Positions 7,931 through 13,633 of a stretch of 13,633 nt of DNA are shown here, piece after piece. Origin of the DNA: VBDM01 sp041493345 (lineage in GTDB: Bacteria > Pseudomonadota > Gammaproteobacteria > Burkholderiales > SG8-39); assembly GCA_041493345.1 (NCBI GenBank), contig JBGPYQ010000082.1:1-13633 (forward strand), written 5' to 3'. The notes under the pieces were generated by a model that saw nothing but the letters and a program-made list of their open reading frames with translations, was not told where the DNA came from and did not search any database. The number at the start of each line of letters is the position of its first letter. The first letter of the stretch is position 1. The translations under genes were made by a program, and so were the position numbers.

Positions 7931-7985
7931 CCGCGGAGAACACGGAGAAAAAGAGTTTTTCGATTCTCCTCCGTGATTTCCGTGG
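7931..7985. repeat. imperfect inverted repeat of a dispersed intergenic type
   Basis: A 17-base left arm, CCGCGGAGAACACGGAG (7931-7947), and a right arm, CTCCGTGATTTCCGTGG (7969-7985), can pair with 14 Watson-Crick pairs, 2 G-U pairs and 1 mismatch when read as RNA. The spacer holds its own AAAAA-GAG-TTTTT hairpin (7948-7960). The minus strand reads as peptides of the NHGNHGG / SPCSPR kind, which I recognise from spurious ORF calls over dispersed 'cacggagaacacggaga' repeats in many proteobacterial genomes. It ends 11 bases before the folC start, next to its ribosome site. Confidence 0.75.
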
Positions 7986-7996
7986 TTCAGGACCTT

Positions 7997-9295
7997 ATGT
8001 CCGCCAAAAGTCTCGCCGAATGGCTCGTGCACATCGAGCGCATCCATCCGAAGACCATCCAGCTCGGGCTGGAGCGCGTAGCGAAAGTGCGCGACCTCCT
8101 CGGCCTGTCGAGCCAGGCCGCGCTCTTCACCGTGGCCGGCACCAACGGCAAGGGCTCGACCTGCGCCATGCTCGAGGCCATTCTGCTCGCGGCCGGCTAC
8201 CGCGTCGGTCTGTACACCTCGCCTCACCTGATCCGCTACAACGAGCGAGTAAGGCTGAATGGCGCGCCGGTCGGTGACGATCGCCTGTGTGCCGCGTTCG
8301 CGGAAATCGAATCGGCCCGCGGAGACACCGCGCTTACGTACTTTGAGTTCGGCACGCTGGCCGCGTGGCAGATTTTTACAACCGAGCCGCTGGACGCGGT
8401 CATCCTGGAAGTGGGCCTGGGCGGGCGGCTGGATGCGGTCAACGTCTTCGATTGCGATTGTGCCGTCCTGACCGGAGTCGCCCTGGATCACATGGATTAT
8501 CTGGGGGAAACGCGCGAGAGCATCGGAGCGGAGAAAGCCGGAATATTCCGCACGCAGAGGACCGCGATCGTTGCGGATCCGGACCCGCCGCAAAGCGTGC
8601 TCATCCACGGCGACTCGATCGGCGCCGATCTGCAGCTGATCGGCCGCGATTTCGGCTATAGGGTTGAGCCGGGGCAATGGATGTTCTGGGGACGCGGTGG
8701 ACGCCGTCCGGGATTGGCGCACCCGGCGCTGCGCGGACGGCATCAGCTCGCGAATGCGAGTGCCGCGATTGCCGCGCTGGACGCTGTGCGCGAACGCCTG
8801 CCCGTGGGGTCGCAGGACATCCGTGGCGGGCTGGCGAAGGTGGCACTGCCGGGAAGGTTCCAGGTGCTGCCCGGGCGGCCGGCGGTGGTGCTGGATGTCG
8901 CGCACAATCCGAATGCGGCCGTCGCCCTGGCCGACAACCTTTCGGACATGGGGTACTACCCGGACACCCATGCCGTTTTCGGCATGCTGCGGGACAAAGA
9001 CATCGCCGGGGTGTGCCGCGCGATGAAGGGGCGGTTTGCTTCGTGGTTTGCCGCCGGCCTGCCGGTCCCGCGGGGCGCCGACGCCGGGATGCTGGCCGGG
9101 GCCATTGCCCGCGCGCAATCCGGAGGAGAGATACAGTGCTTTAGCAATCCGCGCGACGCTTACGCCGCGGCGAGGAGCCGGGCGACTGAAAATGATAGAA
9201 TTGTCGTGTTCGGATCGTTCCACACCGTGGCCGATGTCATGACGGCCCTCGAGGCCGACCGGGGCGAGAACCGCGGTGCGCGGCGCGGGATTTGA
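7997..9295 (+). CDS. folC: bifunctional dihydrofolate synthase / folylpolyglutamate synthase FolC
   Basis: ATP-dependent Mur-ligase-like enzyme that adds glutamate to dihydropteroate and then extends the polyglutamate tail of folates. 432 residues. P-loop GTNGKGST at 48-55, then TSPHL, EVGLGGRLDAVN, DHMDYLGET, AEKAGIFR, the second-domain DVAHNP and a C-terminal FGSFHTV are all present. I chose the ATG at 7997, with AGGA 4 bases upstream, because MSAKSLAEWL...IHPKTIQLGLERV fits the family start. The in-frame GTG at 7973 lies in the inverted repeat and would add eight residues of repeat sequence. A 132-base gap separates it from dedD, the second-longest gap between genes here. Confidence 0.96.
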   Translation: MSAKSLAEWLVHIERIHPKTIQLGLERVAKVRDLLGLSSQAALFTVAGTNGKGSTCAMLEAILLAAGYRVGLYTSPHLIRYNERVRLNGAPVGDDRLCAAFAEIESARGDTALTYFEFGTLAAWQIFTTEPLDAVILEVGLGGRLDAVNVFDCDCAVLTGVALDHMDYLGETRESIGAEKAGIFRTQRTAIVADPDPPQSVLIHGDSIGADLQLIGRDFGYRVEPGQWMFWGRGGRRPGLAHPALRGRHQLANASAAIAALDAVRERLPVGSQDIRGGLAKVALPGRFQVLPGRPAVVLDVAHNPNAAVALADNLSDMGYYPDTHAVFGMLRDKDIAGVCRAMKGRFASWFAAGLPVPRGADAGMLAGAIARAQSGGEIQCFSNPRDAYAAARSRATENDRIVVFGSFHTVADVMTALEADRGENRGARRGI

Positions 9296-9427
9296 GGAAC
9301 TGGGATCGAGGCTTTTCAGAAACACTGCTTGGACCGGCCGGCATCGAAATTTCAGGCGTGCAATGCATTCGTGTGTCGAATCCGGCAGCGGCGTGACGCA
9401 ACCCGCACTTTCTCAGGAATTGCCTGA

Positions 9428-10084
9428 TTGGTAGACAGCCAGGACGTCACATTTCTCAAACGCCGCGCGCGCCGGCGCCTGGTGGGCGCGATCGCGCTCG
9501 TGTTGTTGTTCGTCATTGTTCTTCCCGTCATCCTGGACCAGGAGCCAAAGCCCGTCACACAGACCCTCACGGTGCAGATTCCGAGTCAGGATGCGGGCCG
9601 CTTCAACACACGGGTTCTTCCTCCTCCTGCGTCCCCCCCGGCAGCGCCGCAGCGGGGAGAGCCCCCGCAGCCGGCGAAGACGGCGCCCGAGAAGCGATCG
9701 GAATCCGCGAAACCCGATCCCAAGCGCGCCAAAGCAGTGGCGCGATCCGAATCGCGGGCCGCAGGGGTGAAGAATGGCGCCAAGGCGGGAAGCAGGGAAG
9801 TCGCGAAAGCCGGCGATGCCGGGAGCAGGCGTGCCGATTCCCTGCCGAATGGCGATGCCTATATTGTTCCGCTAGGCGCCTTTGCCAATTCCGAAAACGT
9901 CAAGAGCGTCCAGGAGAAGGCGGCTTCGGCCGGCATAAAGAGTTACACCGAGAAGATCAAGGGCGCGCAGGGCGAGCAAACCCGGGTGCGCGCCGGCCCG
10001 TTCCAGAGCAAGGAATCCGCGGAAGGTGCGCGGGAGAAACTCAAGTCGCTGGGTCTCGCCACCGGCGAGGTCGCGCAACGCTGA
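9428..10084 (+). CDS. dedD: SPOR-domain cell-division protein, DedD-like
   Basis: Single-pass inner-membrane protein whose C-terminal SPOR domain binds denuded septal peptidoglycan; in E. coli DedD supports septation. 218 residues: a short basic cytoplasmic N-terminus (KRRARRR), one membrane helix about 19-36, a Pro/Ala/Lys-rich periplasmic linker about 40-140, and the SPOR domain about 143-216 (YIVPLGAF...RVRAGPF). The start is a TTG placed immediately after an in-frame TGA, with AGGA 9 bases upstream, so no longer form is possible. The name rests on the SPOR domain plus the folC-dedD-cvpA-purF order, since the linker is not conserved. The 132-base gap before it shows no clear promoter or terminator. 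Confidence 0.87.
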   Translation: MVDSQDVTFLKRRARRRLVGAIALVLLFVIVLPVILDQEPKPVTQTLTVQIPSQDAGRFNTRVLPPPASPPAAPQRGEPPQPAKTAPEKRSESAKPDPKRAKAVARSESRAAGVKNGAKAGSREVAKAGDAGSRRADSLPNGDAYIVPLGAFANSENVKSVQEKAASAGIKSYTEKIKGAQGEQTRVRAGPFQSKESAEGAREKLKSLGLATGEVAQR

Positions 10085-10100
10085 AAGTGGATAAACCCCT

Positions 10101-10589
10101 ATGACCTGGTTCGACTATGGCGTACTCATGGTGCTGGTGCTGTCGGTGATGTTGAGCCTTTTTCACGGATTGATTCGCGAAGTTGTTTCGCTCATCGGCT
10201 GGGTCGCGGCATTCGTGCTCGCCACATTATTCGGCGGTCTTGTCGCAAAGCAATTGCCGGTGAGCCTGGGTCCCATGCTGGGCGCGCTGCTCGGATTCCT
10301 GCTGCTGTTTGTGGGCGTGCTTGTGATTACCGCGTTAGTCCGGTACGCGCTTTCGGTGACTGTGCGCGCAGCGGGATTCAGCACCGCCGACCGGGCGCTC
10401 GGGATCGTTTTCGGGCTGGTGAGGGGAATCGTTATCGTGCTCGTGCTCGTGATGGTCGGGGGGTTGACGCCCCTTCCGCAGGAGCCCTTCTGGAAAAACG
10501 CGGTGATGTCGGGGCCGCTGGAGACCCTGGTGCTGGCCTTGCGCCCTTTCCTGCCGGAAGGCCTGTCGCAGCAGGTGAAGTACCGCTAA
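10101..10589 (+). CDS. cvpA: CvpA family inner-membrane protein
   Basis: CvpA was first found in E. coli as needed for colicin V production; its molecular role is still poorly defined, with links to envelope stress and purine-operon context. The 162-residue protein matches the family length. Four hydrophobic segments lie at about 5-21, 26-46, 58-82 and 99-121. The family signature is visible in the N-terminal WFDYGVLMVLVLS, the GLIREVVSLIGWV segment and RALGIVFGLVRG. It starts 16 bases after the dedD stop, with only a weak GTGGA ribosome site, and is followed by purF after 71 bases. The two genes are co-transcribed in E. coli. Confidence 0.94.
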   Translation: MTWFDYGVLMVLVLSVMLSLFHGLIREVVSLIGWVAAFVLATLFGGLVAKQLPVSLGPMLGALLGFLLLFVGVLVITALVRYALSVTVRAAGFSTADRALGIVFGLVRGIVIVLVLVMVGGLTPLPQEPFWKNAVMSGPLETLVLALRPFLPEGLSQQVKYR

Positions 10590-10660
10590 GAATGGGTTCG
10601 GTCCCTTGCGCATCGTGATCCCGAAAAGTCAGGCCCTGTCATTTACCGGGATGAGTTGAA

Positions 10661-12175
10661 ATGTGCGGCATTCTTGGAGTGGTGGCAAAGACGCCGGTCA
10701 ATCAGCTGCTCTACGACGGGCTGCTGCTGTTGCAGCACCGCGGCCAGGACGCCGCGGGCATTGTCACCGTGGAGCACAAGGCGTTCCACATGCACAAGGG
10801 TCCGGGCATGGTGCGCGATGTTTTCCGCACGAGGAATATGCGTTTGCTCCCGGGCGGGACAGGCATCGCGCATTGCCGATACCCCACCGCGGGCTCGGCG
10901 TTCAGCGCCGGAGAGGCGCAGCCTTTCTATGTCAATTCTCCGTTTGGCATCGTGCTGGGCCACAACGGCAACCTGACGAATTCGGAGACACTGAAGCAGG
11001 AGATGTTTCGGCAGGACCTGCGCCACATCAACACGAATTCCGATTCTGAAGTGCTGCTCAACGTGCTGGCGCACGAGCTGGAGCTCGCCGCGAAAGGCCA
11101 GAAGCTCGACCCCGAAACCATCTTTACCGCCGTTGCCAACGTGCATCGGCGCTGCCGCGGCGCCTACGCCGTGGTGGCCTTGATCGCCGGTTATGGATTG
11201 CTCGCTTTCCGCGATCCGTTCGGCATCCGGCCGCTGGTGTTCGGCCGCAACAACACCGCCGAGGGACCCGAGTATCTCGTCGCCTCCGAAAGCGTCGCGC
11301 TCACTGCGTTCGGCTTCGAGCTGGTGCGCGACGTTGCCCCGGGGGAGGCAATTTTCATAGAAGAAGGCGGAATCTTTCACAACCGGCAGTGCGCCGCGAA
11401 GCCGGTGCTTGCGCCCTGCATCTTCGAATACGTCTATCTCGCCCGGCCCGACTCGGTGATGGACGGCGTGTCAGTGTACGAAAGCCGCCTTTACATGGGA
11501 CGGAAGCTTGCGGAGAAGATCAAGCGGACTGCGCCACACCTCGACGTGGACGTGGTGATTCCGGTCCCCGACACGAGCCGTCCCAGCGCGCTGGAACTCG
11601 CCAACGGCCTGGGCGTGACTTATCGCGAGGGTTTCATCCGCAACCGCTACATCGGACGCACCTTCATCATGCCGGGCCAGACCATCCGCAAGAAGTCGGT
11701 GCGCCAGAAGCTGAGCGTCGTGTCCCTGGAGTTCAAGGGAAAGAACGTGCTGATCGTCGACGATTCCATCGTGCGCGGAACGACCAGCCGCGAGATCGTG
11801 CAGATGGCGCGCGAGGCGGGCGCGAGCAAGGTGTTCTTTGCATCCGCGGCGCCGCCGGTGCGGTTTGCCAACGTGTATGGAATCGACATGCCGACTCGCT
11901 CGGAGCTGATCGCCACGGGGCGCAACGAAGAGCAGATCGCGCGCGAGATTGGTGCAGACGTGGTGATCTACCAGGATCTCGAAGCGCTCAAGGCCTCGGT
12001 ACGGGCCGTCAATCCCGGGCTCACCCAATTCGAGACGTCTTGCTTCGACGGGGTATATGTCACCGGGGACGTCACCCGGGAATACCTTGCGGCGGTCGAG
12101 CGGCAGCGTGATGCCGGGCGCCAGGAAAGCGAAGAGGAAGCGGAAAGCAACCAGCTCGACCTGAATGCTGCGTAG
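10661..12175 (+). CDS. purF: amidophosphoribosyltransferase PurF
   Basis: First committed step of purine synthesis: PRPP plus glutamine gives 5-phosphoribosylamine. 504 residues, almost the E. coli length (505). The N-terminal Ntn-hydrolase glutaminase begins MCGILGVV, so C2 becomes the catalytic N-terminal nucleophile after Met removal and there is no propeptide. Glutaminase motifs HRGQDAAG, YPTAGS and GHNGNLTN are intact. The PRPP-binding loop is VLIVDDSIVRGTT at 363-375 in the C-terminal transferase domain. A purine-rich GGGATGAG sits 5 bases before the start. No terminator lies directly after the stop; the next hairpin terminator is in the metZ leader. Confidence 0.98.
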   Translation: MCGILGVVAKTPVNQLLYDGLLLLQHRGQDAAGIVTVEHKAFHMHKGPGMVRDVFRTRNMRLLPGGTGIAHCRYPTAGSAFSAGEAQPFYVNSPFGIVLGHNGNLTNSETLKQEMFRQDLRHINTNSDSEVLLNVLAHELELAAKGQKLDPETIFTAVANVHRRCRGAYAVVALIAGYGLLAFRDPFGIRPLVFGRNNTAEGPEYLVASESVALTAFGFELVRDVAPGEAIFIEEGGIFHNRQCAAKPVLAPCIFEYVYLARPDSVMDGVSVYESRLYMGRKLAEKIKRTAPHLDVDVVIPVPDTSRPSALELANGLGVTYREGFIRNRYIGRTFIMPGQTIRKKSVRQKLSVVSLEFKGKNVLIVDDSIVRGTTSREIVQMAREAGASKVFFASAAPPVRFANVYGIDMPTRSELIATGRNEEQIAREIGADVVIYQDLEALKASVRAVNPGLTQFETSCFDGVYVTGDVTREYLAAVERQRDAGRQESEEEAESNQLDLNAA

Positions 12176-12206
12176 CAGATTGCGGATTGCGTTACAGCGG
12201 TCGAAT

Positions 12207-12235
12207 TTGACATTTCATTGCCGAAATAGTAATTT
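12207..12235 (+). promoter_or_regulatory. predicted sigma-70 promoter for metZ
   Basis: A perfect -35 hexamer TTGACA (12207-12212) is followed after 17 bases by TAATTT (12230-12235); an overlapping AGTAAT at 12228 is the other -10 candidate. The predicted start of transcription, near 12242, falls at the first stem of the riboswitch-like structure. The surrounding 60 bases are clearly more AT-rich than the genes on either side. Confidence 0.65.
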
Positions 12236-12242
12236 GCACTCT

Positions 12243-12316
12243 GCGCCGATTTGATCGACAGCTTGCGGGCGCCGCCGGGTGGATGAGCCGGGCGAAAAAT
12301 CCAAATACGGCTAAAG
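12243..12316 (+). ncRNA. SAM-II-like riboswitch aptamer in the metZ leader
   Basis: Stem P1 GCGCC (12243-12247) pairs with GGCGC (12268-12272). Its loop holds GATTTGA (12248-12254) and GCTTGC (12261-12266), and GCTAAA lies at 12310-12315. These three words, in this order, are the hallmarks of the SAM-II (SAM_alpha) riboswitch as I remember its consensus. ATTTG in the loop is perfectly complementary to CAAAT at 12302-12306, an interaction also seen in SAM-II. An extra hairpin (12273-12294) is inserted between P1 and the 3' part. The canonical P2 pairing is not convincing by eye, so this may be a variant or another SAM-binding fold. The gene downstream, metZ, is a known SAM-II target type. Confidence 0.62.
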
Positions 12317-12326
12317 CGTGGCCAAG

Positions 12327-12359
12327 ACCCGTCTTAGCGAAAGCTGGACGGGTTTTTTT
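12327..12359 (+). terminator. intrinsic terminator in the metZ leader (riboswitch expression platform)
   Basis: ACCCGTC (12327-12333) pairs with GACGGGT (12347-12353); inside, AGC (12336-12338) and GCT (12343-12345) close a GAAA tetraloop. A run of seven T follows (12353-12359). The metZ ATG is only 17 bases beyond, so any metZ transcript must start upstream and pass through it. CTTAGC (12333-12338) can alternatively pair with GCTAAAG (12310-12316), with one bulged A, which would break the terminator. Confidence 0.85.
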
Positions 12360-12376
12360 ATTTTCTGGAACTCGAA

Positions 12377-13549
12377 ATGAACGACTACGACATCGAAACG
12401 CTGGCGGTGCGGGCCGGAATTGCCCGCAGCCAGTTCAACGAGCACTCCGAGGGGCTCTATCTCACCTCGAGCTTCGTGTTCGAAAACGCCGCGCAGGCCG
12501 CGGCCCGCTTCCAGGGCAGCGAGCCCGGCAATATCTACTCGCGCTTCACCAATCCTACCGTGACCGCCTTCCAGGAACGCTTGGCGGCGCTCGAGGGCGC
12601 GGAGGCTTGCGTCGCGACGGCGTCGGGCATGTCCGCCATTCTCGCGACGTCCATGGCGCTGCTGAAGGCGGGGGACCAGGTCGTGTCGTCTTCGGGCGTT
12701 TTCGGCGCCACGGTGCAGTTGTTCAGCACGATCCTGTCCAAATTCGGCATTGAGACTGCCTATGTGGACGGCACCGATCCCGCGGCATGGAAAGCCGCGC
12801 TGCGGCCGAATACGCGGCTCCTGTTTCTCGAATCCCCGTCCAATCCGCTCACCGAGGTGTTCGACATCGCCGCGCTGGCGCGTCTTGCGCATGGCGCCGG
12901 CGCGCTGCTTGTGATCGATAATTGCCTGTGCACGCCCGCGCTGCAGCGGCCGCTCGATCTGGGCGCAGACCTGGTGGTTCACTCGGCCACCAAGTACCTG
13001 GACGGCCAGGGAAGGGTGCTGGGGGGCGCCGTTCTCGGCAAGCGCGAACTCGTCATGGACGGGATCTTCGGATTTCTGCGTACCGCAGGTCCGAGCCTCT
13101 CGCCGTTCAATGCATGGGTACTGCTGAAAGGTCTGGAGACGCTGAGAATCAGGATGGAAGCGCAGTCGCAGGGGGCGCTGGAGCTGGCGCGCTGGCTGGA
13201 GGCGCATCCCCGCGTCGAGAGAGTCTACTACCCGGGACTGCCTTCGCACGCGCAGCACCGGCTTGCGCTGAGCCAGCAGCGCTCCGGAGGGGCGGTGGTG
13301 TCGTTCGAGGTGAAAGGCGGCCGCGAGGCCGCCTGGCGCGTGATCGATTCGACCCGCATGATCTCCATTACCGCCAATCTCGGTGATACCAAGACCACCA
13401 TCACGCACCCGGCGACAACCACCCATGGCCGCATATCCGCCGAGGCACGCACCCGCGCCGGGATCACCGAGGACTTGCTGCGCGTAGCCGTCGGGCTCGA
13501 GTCGGCGAAGGACATCCGCGCCGATCTTGAGCGTGGGCTGGGACGGTAG
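12377..13549 (+). CDS. metZ: O-succinylhomoserine sulfhydrylase MetZ
   Basis: PLP enzyme that makes homocysteine directly from O-succinylhomoserine and sulfide, the direct-sulfhydrylation route to methionine. 390 residues, the typical MetZ length and shorter than most MetY proteins (about 430). Cys/Met-metabolism family motifs are present: YSRFTNPT, ATASGMSAI, ESPSNPLTEVFDI, IDNCLCTPALQRP, and the PLP lysine K206 in HSATKYLDGQGR. The C-terminal ITANLGDTKTTITHPATTTHGR is a family signature. MetB or MetC cannot be fully excluded from sequence alone, but the purF-metZ neighbourhood is that of pseudomonad and betaproteobacterial MetZ. GGAA lies 6 bases before the ATG, just after a leader terminator, suggesting control by SAM. 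Confidence 0.94.
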   Translation: MNDYDIETLAVRAGIARSQFNEHSEGLYLTSSFVFENAAQAAARFQGSEPGNIYSRFTNPTVTAFQERLAALEGAEACVATASGMSAILATSMALLKAGDQVVSSSGVFGATVQLFSTILSKFGIETAYVDGTDPAAWKAALRPNTRLLFLESPSNPLTEVFDIAALARLAHGAGALLVIDNCLCTPALQRPLDLGADLVVHSATKYLDGQGRVLGGAVLGKRELVMDGIFGFLRTAGPSLSPFNAWVLLKGLETLRIRMEAQSQGALELARWLEAHPRVERVYYPGLPSHAQHRLALSQQRSGGAVVSFEVKGGREAAWRVIDSTRMISITANLGDTKTTITHPATTTHGRISAEARTRAGITEDLLRVAVGLESAKDIRADLERGLGR

Positions 13550-13555
13550 CCGGCC

Positions 13556-13633
13556 TTAGGGCAACCGGACCGGCGTGAGACCACGCTCGTCGCAGCGCAG
13601 GTAGCTGCCGGCGCGATACCAGTCGGCGAGCAC
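13556..13633 (-). CDS. lpxH: C-terminal end of a probable UDP-2,3-diacylglucosamine diphosphatase (LpxH), partial
   Basis: On the minus strand the last 78 bases read as 25 codons and a TAA stop, beginning VLADWYRAGSYLRCDERG and ending VRLP. This resembles the C-terminus of LpxH, the lipid A enzyme that cleaves UDP-2,3-diacylglucosamine to lipid X (E. coli has VLGAWHTEGS at the same place). The catalytic metal-binding part lies outside the window, so the call rests on a short tail and on the family as I remember it. It converges on metZ, with only 6 bases between the two stop codons. Confidence 0.65.
   Translation of the reverse strand: MLADWYRAGSYLRCDERGLTPVRLP

Noticed and set aside
7973..7996. 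GTG start for folC inside the inverted repeat
   Set aside because: The added eight residues are translated repeat sequence; the ATG at 7997 has AGGA at a usable distance and fits the family start.
6764..9325. Very long minus-strand open frame (853 codons) opposite trpA, accD and folC
   Set aside because: It is antisense to three well-recognised genes, has no recognisable domain, and runs through the dispersed repeat; long antisense frames are expected in GC-rich coding DNA.
9329..9357. TTGGAC as a possible -35 for dedD
   Set aside because: The sequence at the proper spacing (TCAGGC) is not a credible -10 element.
9292..9434. Short frames in the folC-dedD gap (34 codons from TTG 9292; 23 codons from ATG 9363) and a small ATTCG/CGAAT hairpin at 9367-9381
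   Set aside because: There is no good ribosome site or recognisable peptide, the second frame overlaps the dedD start, and the 5-bp hairpin lacks a T-tract. The gap otherwise shows nothing I can support.
12327..12359. Reading the hairpin simply as the purF terminator
   Set aside because: It is more than 150 bases after the purF stop, downstream of a good promoter and 17 bases before the metZ ATG, so it must act on the metZ transcript even if it also stops purF readthrough.

Overview
The window is a GC-rich stretch of core chromosome from a betaproteobacterium. The gene order fimV-truA-trpF-trpB-(DNA methyltransferase)-trpA-accD-folC-dedD-cvpA-purF-metZ, all on the + strand, is one I recognise from Burkholderiales and their relatives. 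In particular, an orphan adenine methyltransferase sits between the two tryptophan synthase genes. Genus cannot be fixed from this alone. There is no mobile element, CRISPR array, tRNA or rRNA that I can see.

Layout. Bases 1-2763 hold the polar pilus/cell-pole protein gene fimV, cut at its 5' end. An intrinsic-terminator-like hairpin (2788-2818) follows, only about 10 bases before the likely TTG start of truA. From truA to accD (2829-7885) the genes form one tight unit: most junctions are ATGA or TTGA overlaps or overlaps of a few bases. It joins tRNA pseudouridylation, tryptophan synthesis (TrpF, TrpB, TrpA), DNA methylation and the first step of fatty-acid synthesis (AccD). The 111-base accD-folC gap carries a GC hairpin and an imperfect inverted repeat of a widely dispersed type. 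folC, dedD, cvpA and purF follow in the order familiar from E. coli: folate polyglutamylation, septal-ring SPOR protein, CvpA membrane protein, and the first step of purine synthesis.

The most interesting non-coding stretch is the 201-base purF-metZ gap. It has a consensus -35 box (TTGACA) and a plausible -10. Right at the predicted transcription start lies a structure resembling the SAM-II riboswitch aptamer: a GCGCC/GGCGC stem, loop motifs GATTTGA and GCTTGC, and a 3' GCTAAA. An intrinsic terminator with a GAAA-capped stem ends 17 bases before the metZ start codon. A segment covering GCTAAAG can pair with CTTAGC inside the terminator, which suggests a SAM-controlled transcription-termination switch for methionine synthesis. 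The aptamer appears to carry an extra hairpin. I could not make a convincing full P2 pseudoknot by eye, so the call is probable, not certain.

At the right edge, 25 codons on the - strand look like the C-terminus of LpxH, converging on metZ with only 6 bases between stops. Other points of note are a Met in TrpB where the family nearly always has Gln (GAGQHG loop), and my finding by eye no GTWWAC site, the motif I recall for this methyltransferase family, in the window. Apart from the metZ leader, this is mostly ordinary housekeeping DNA.
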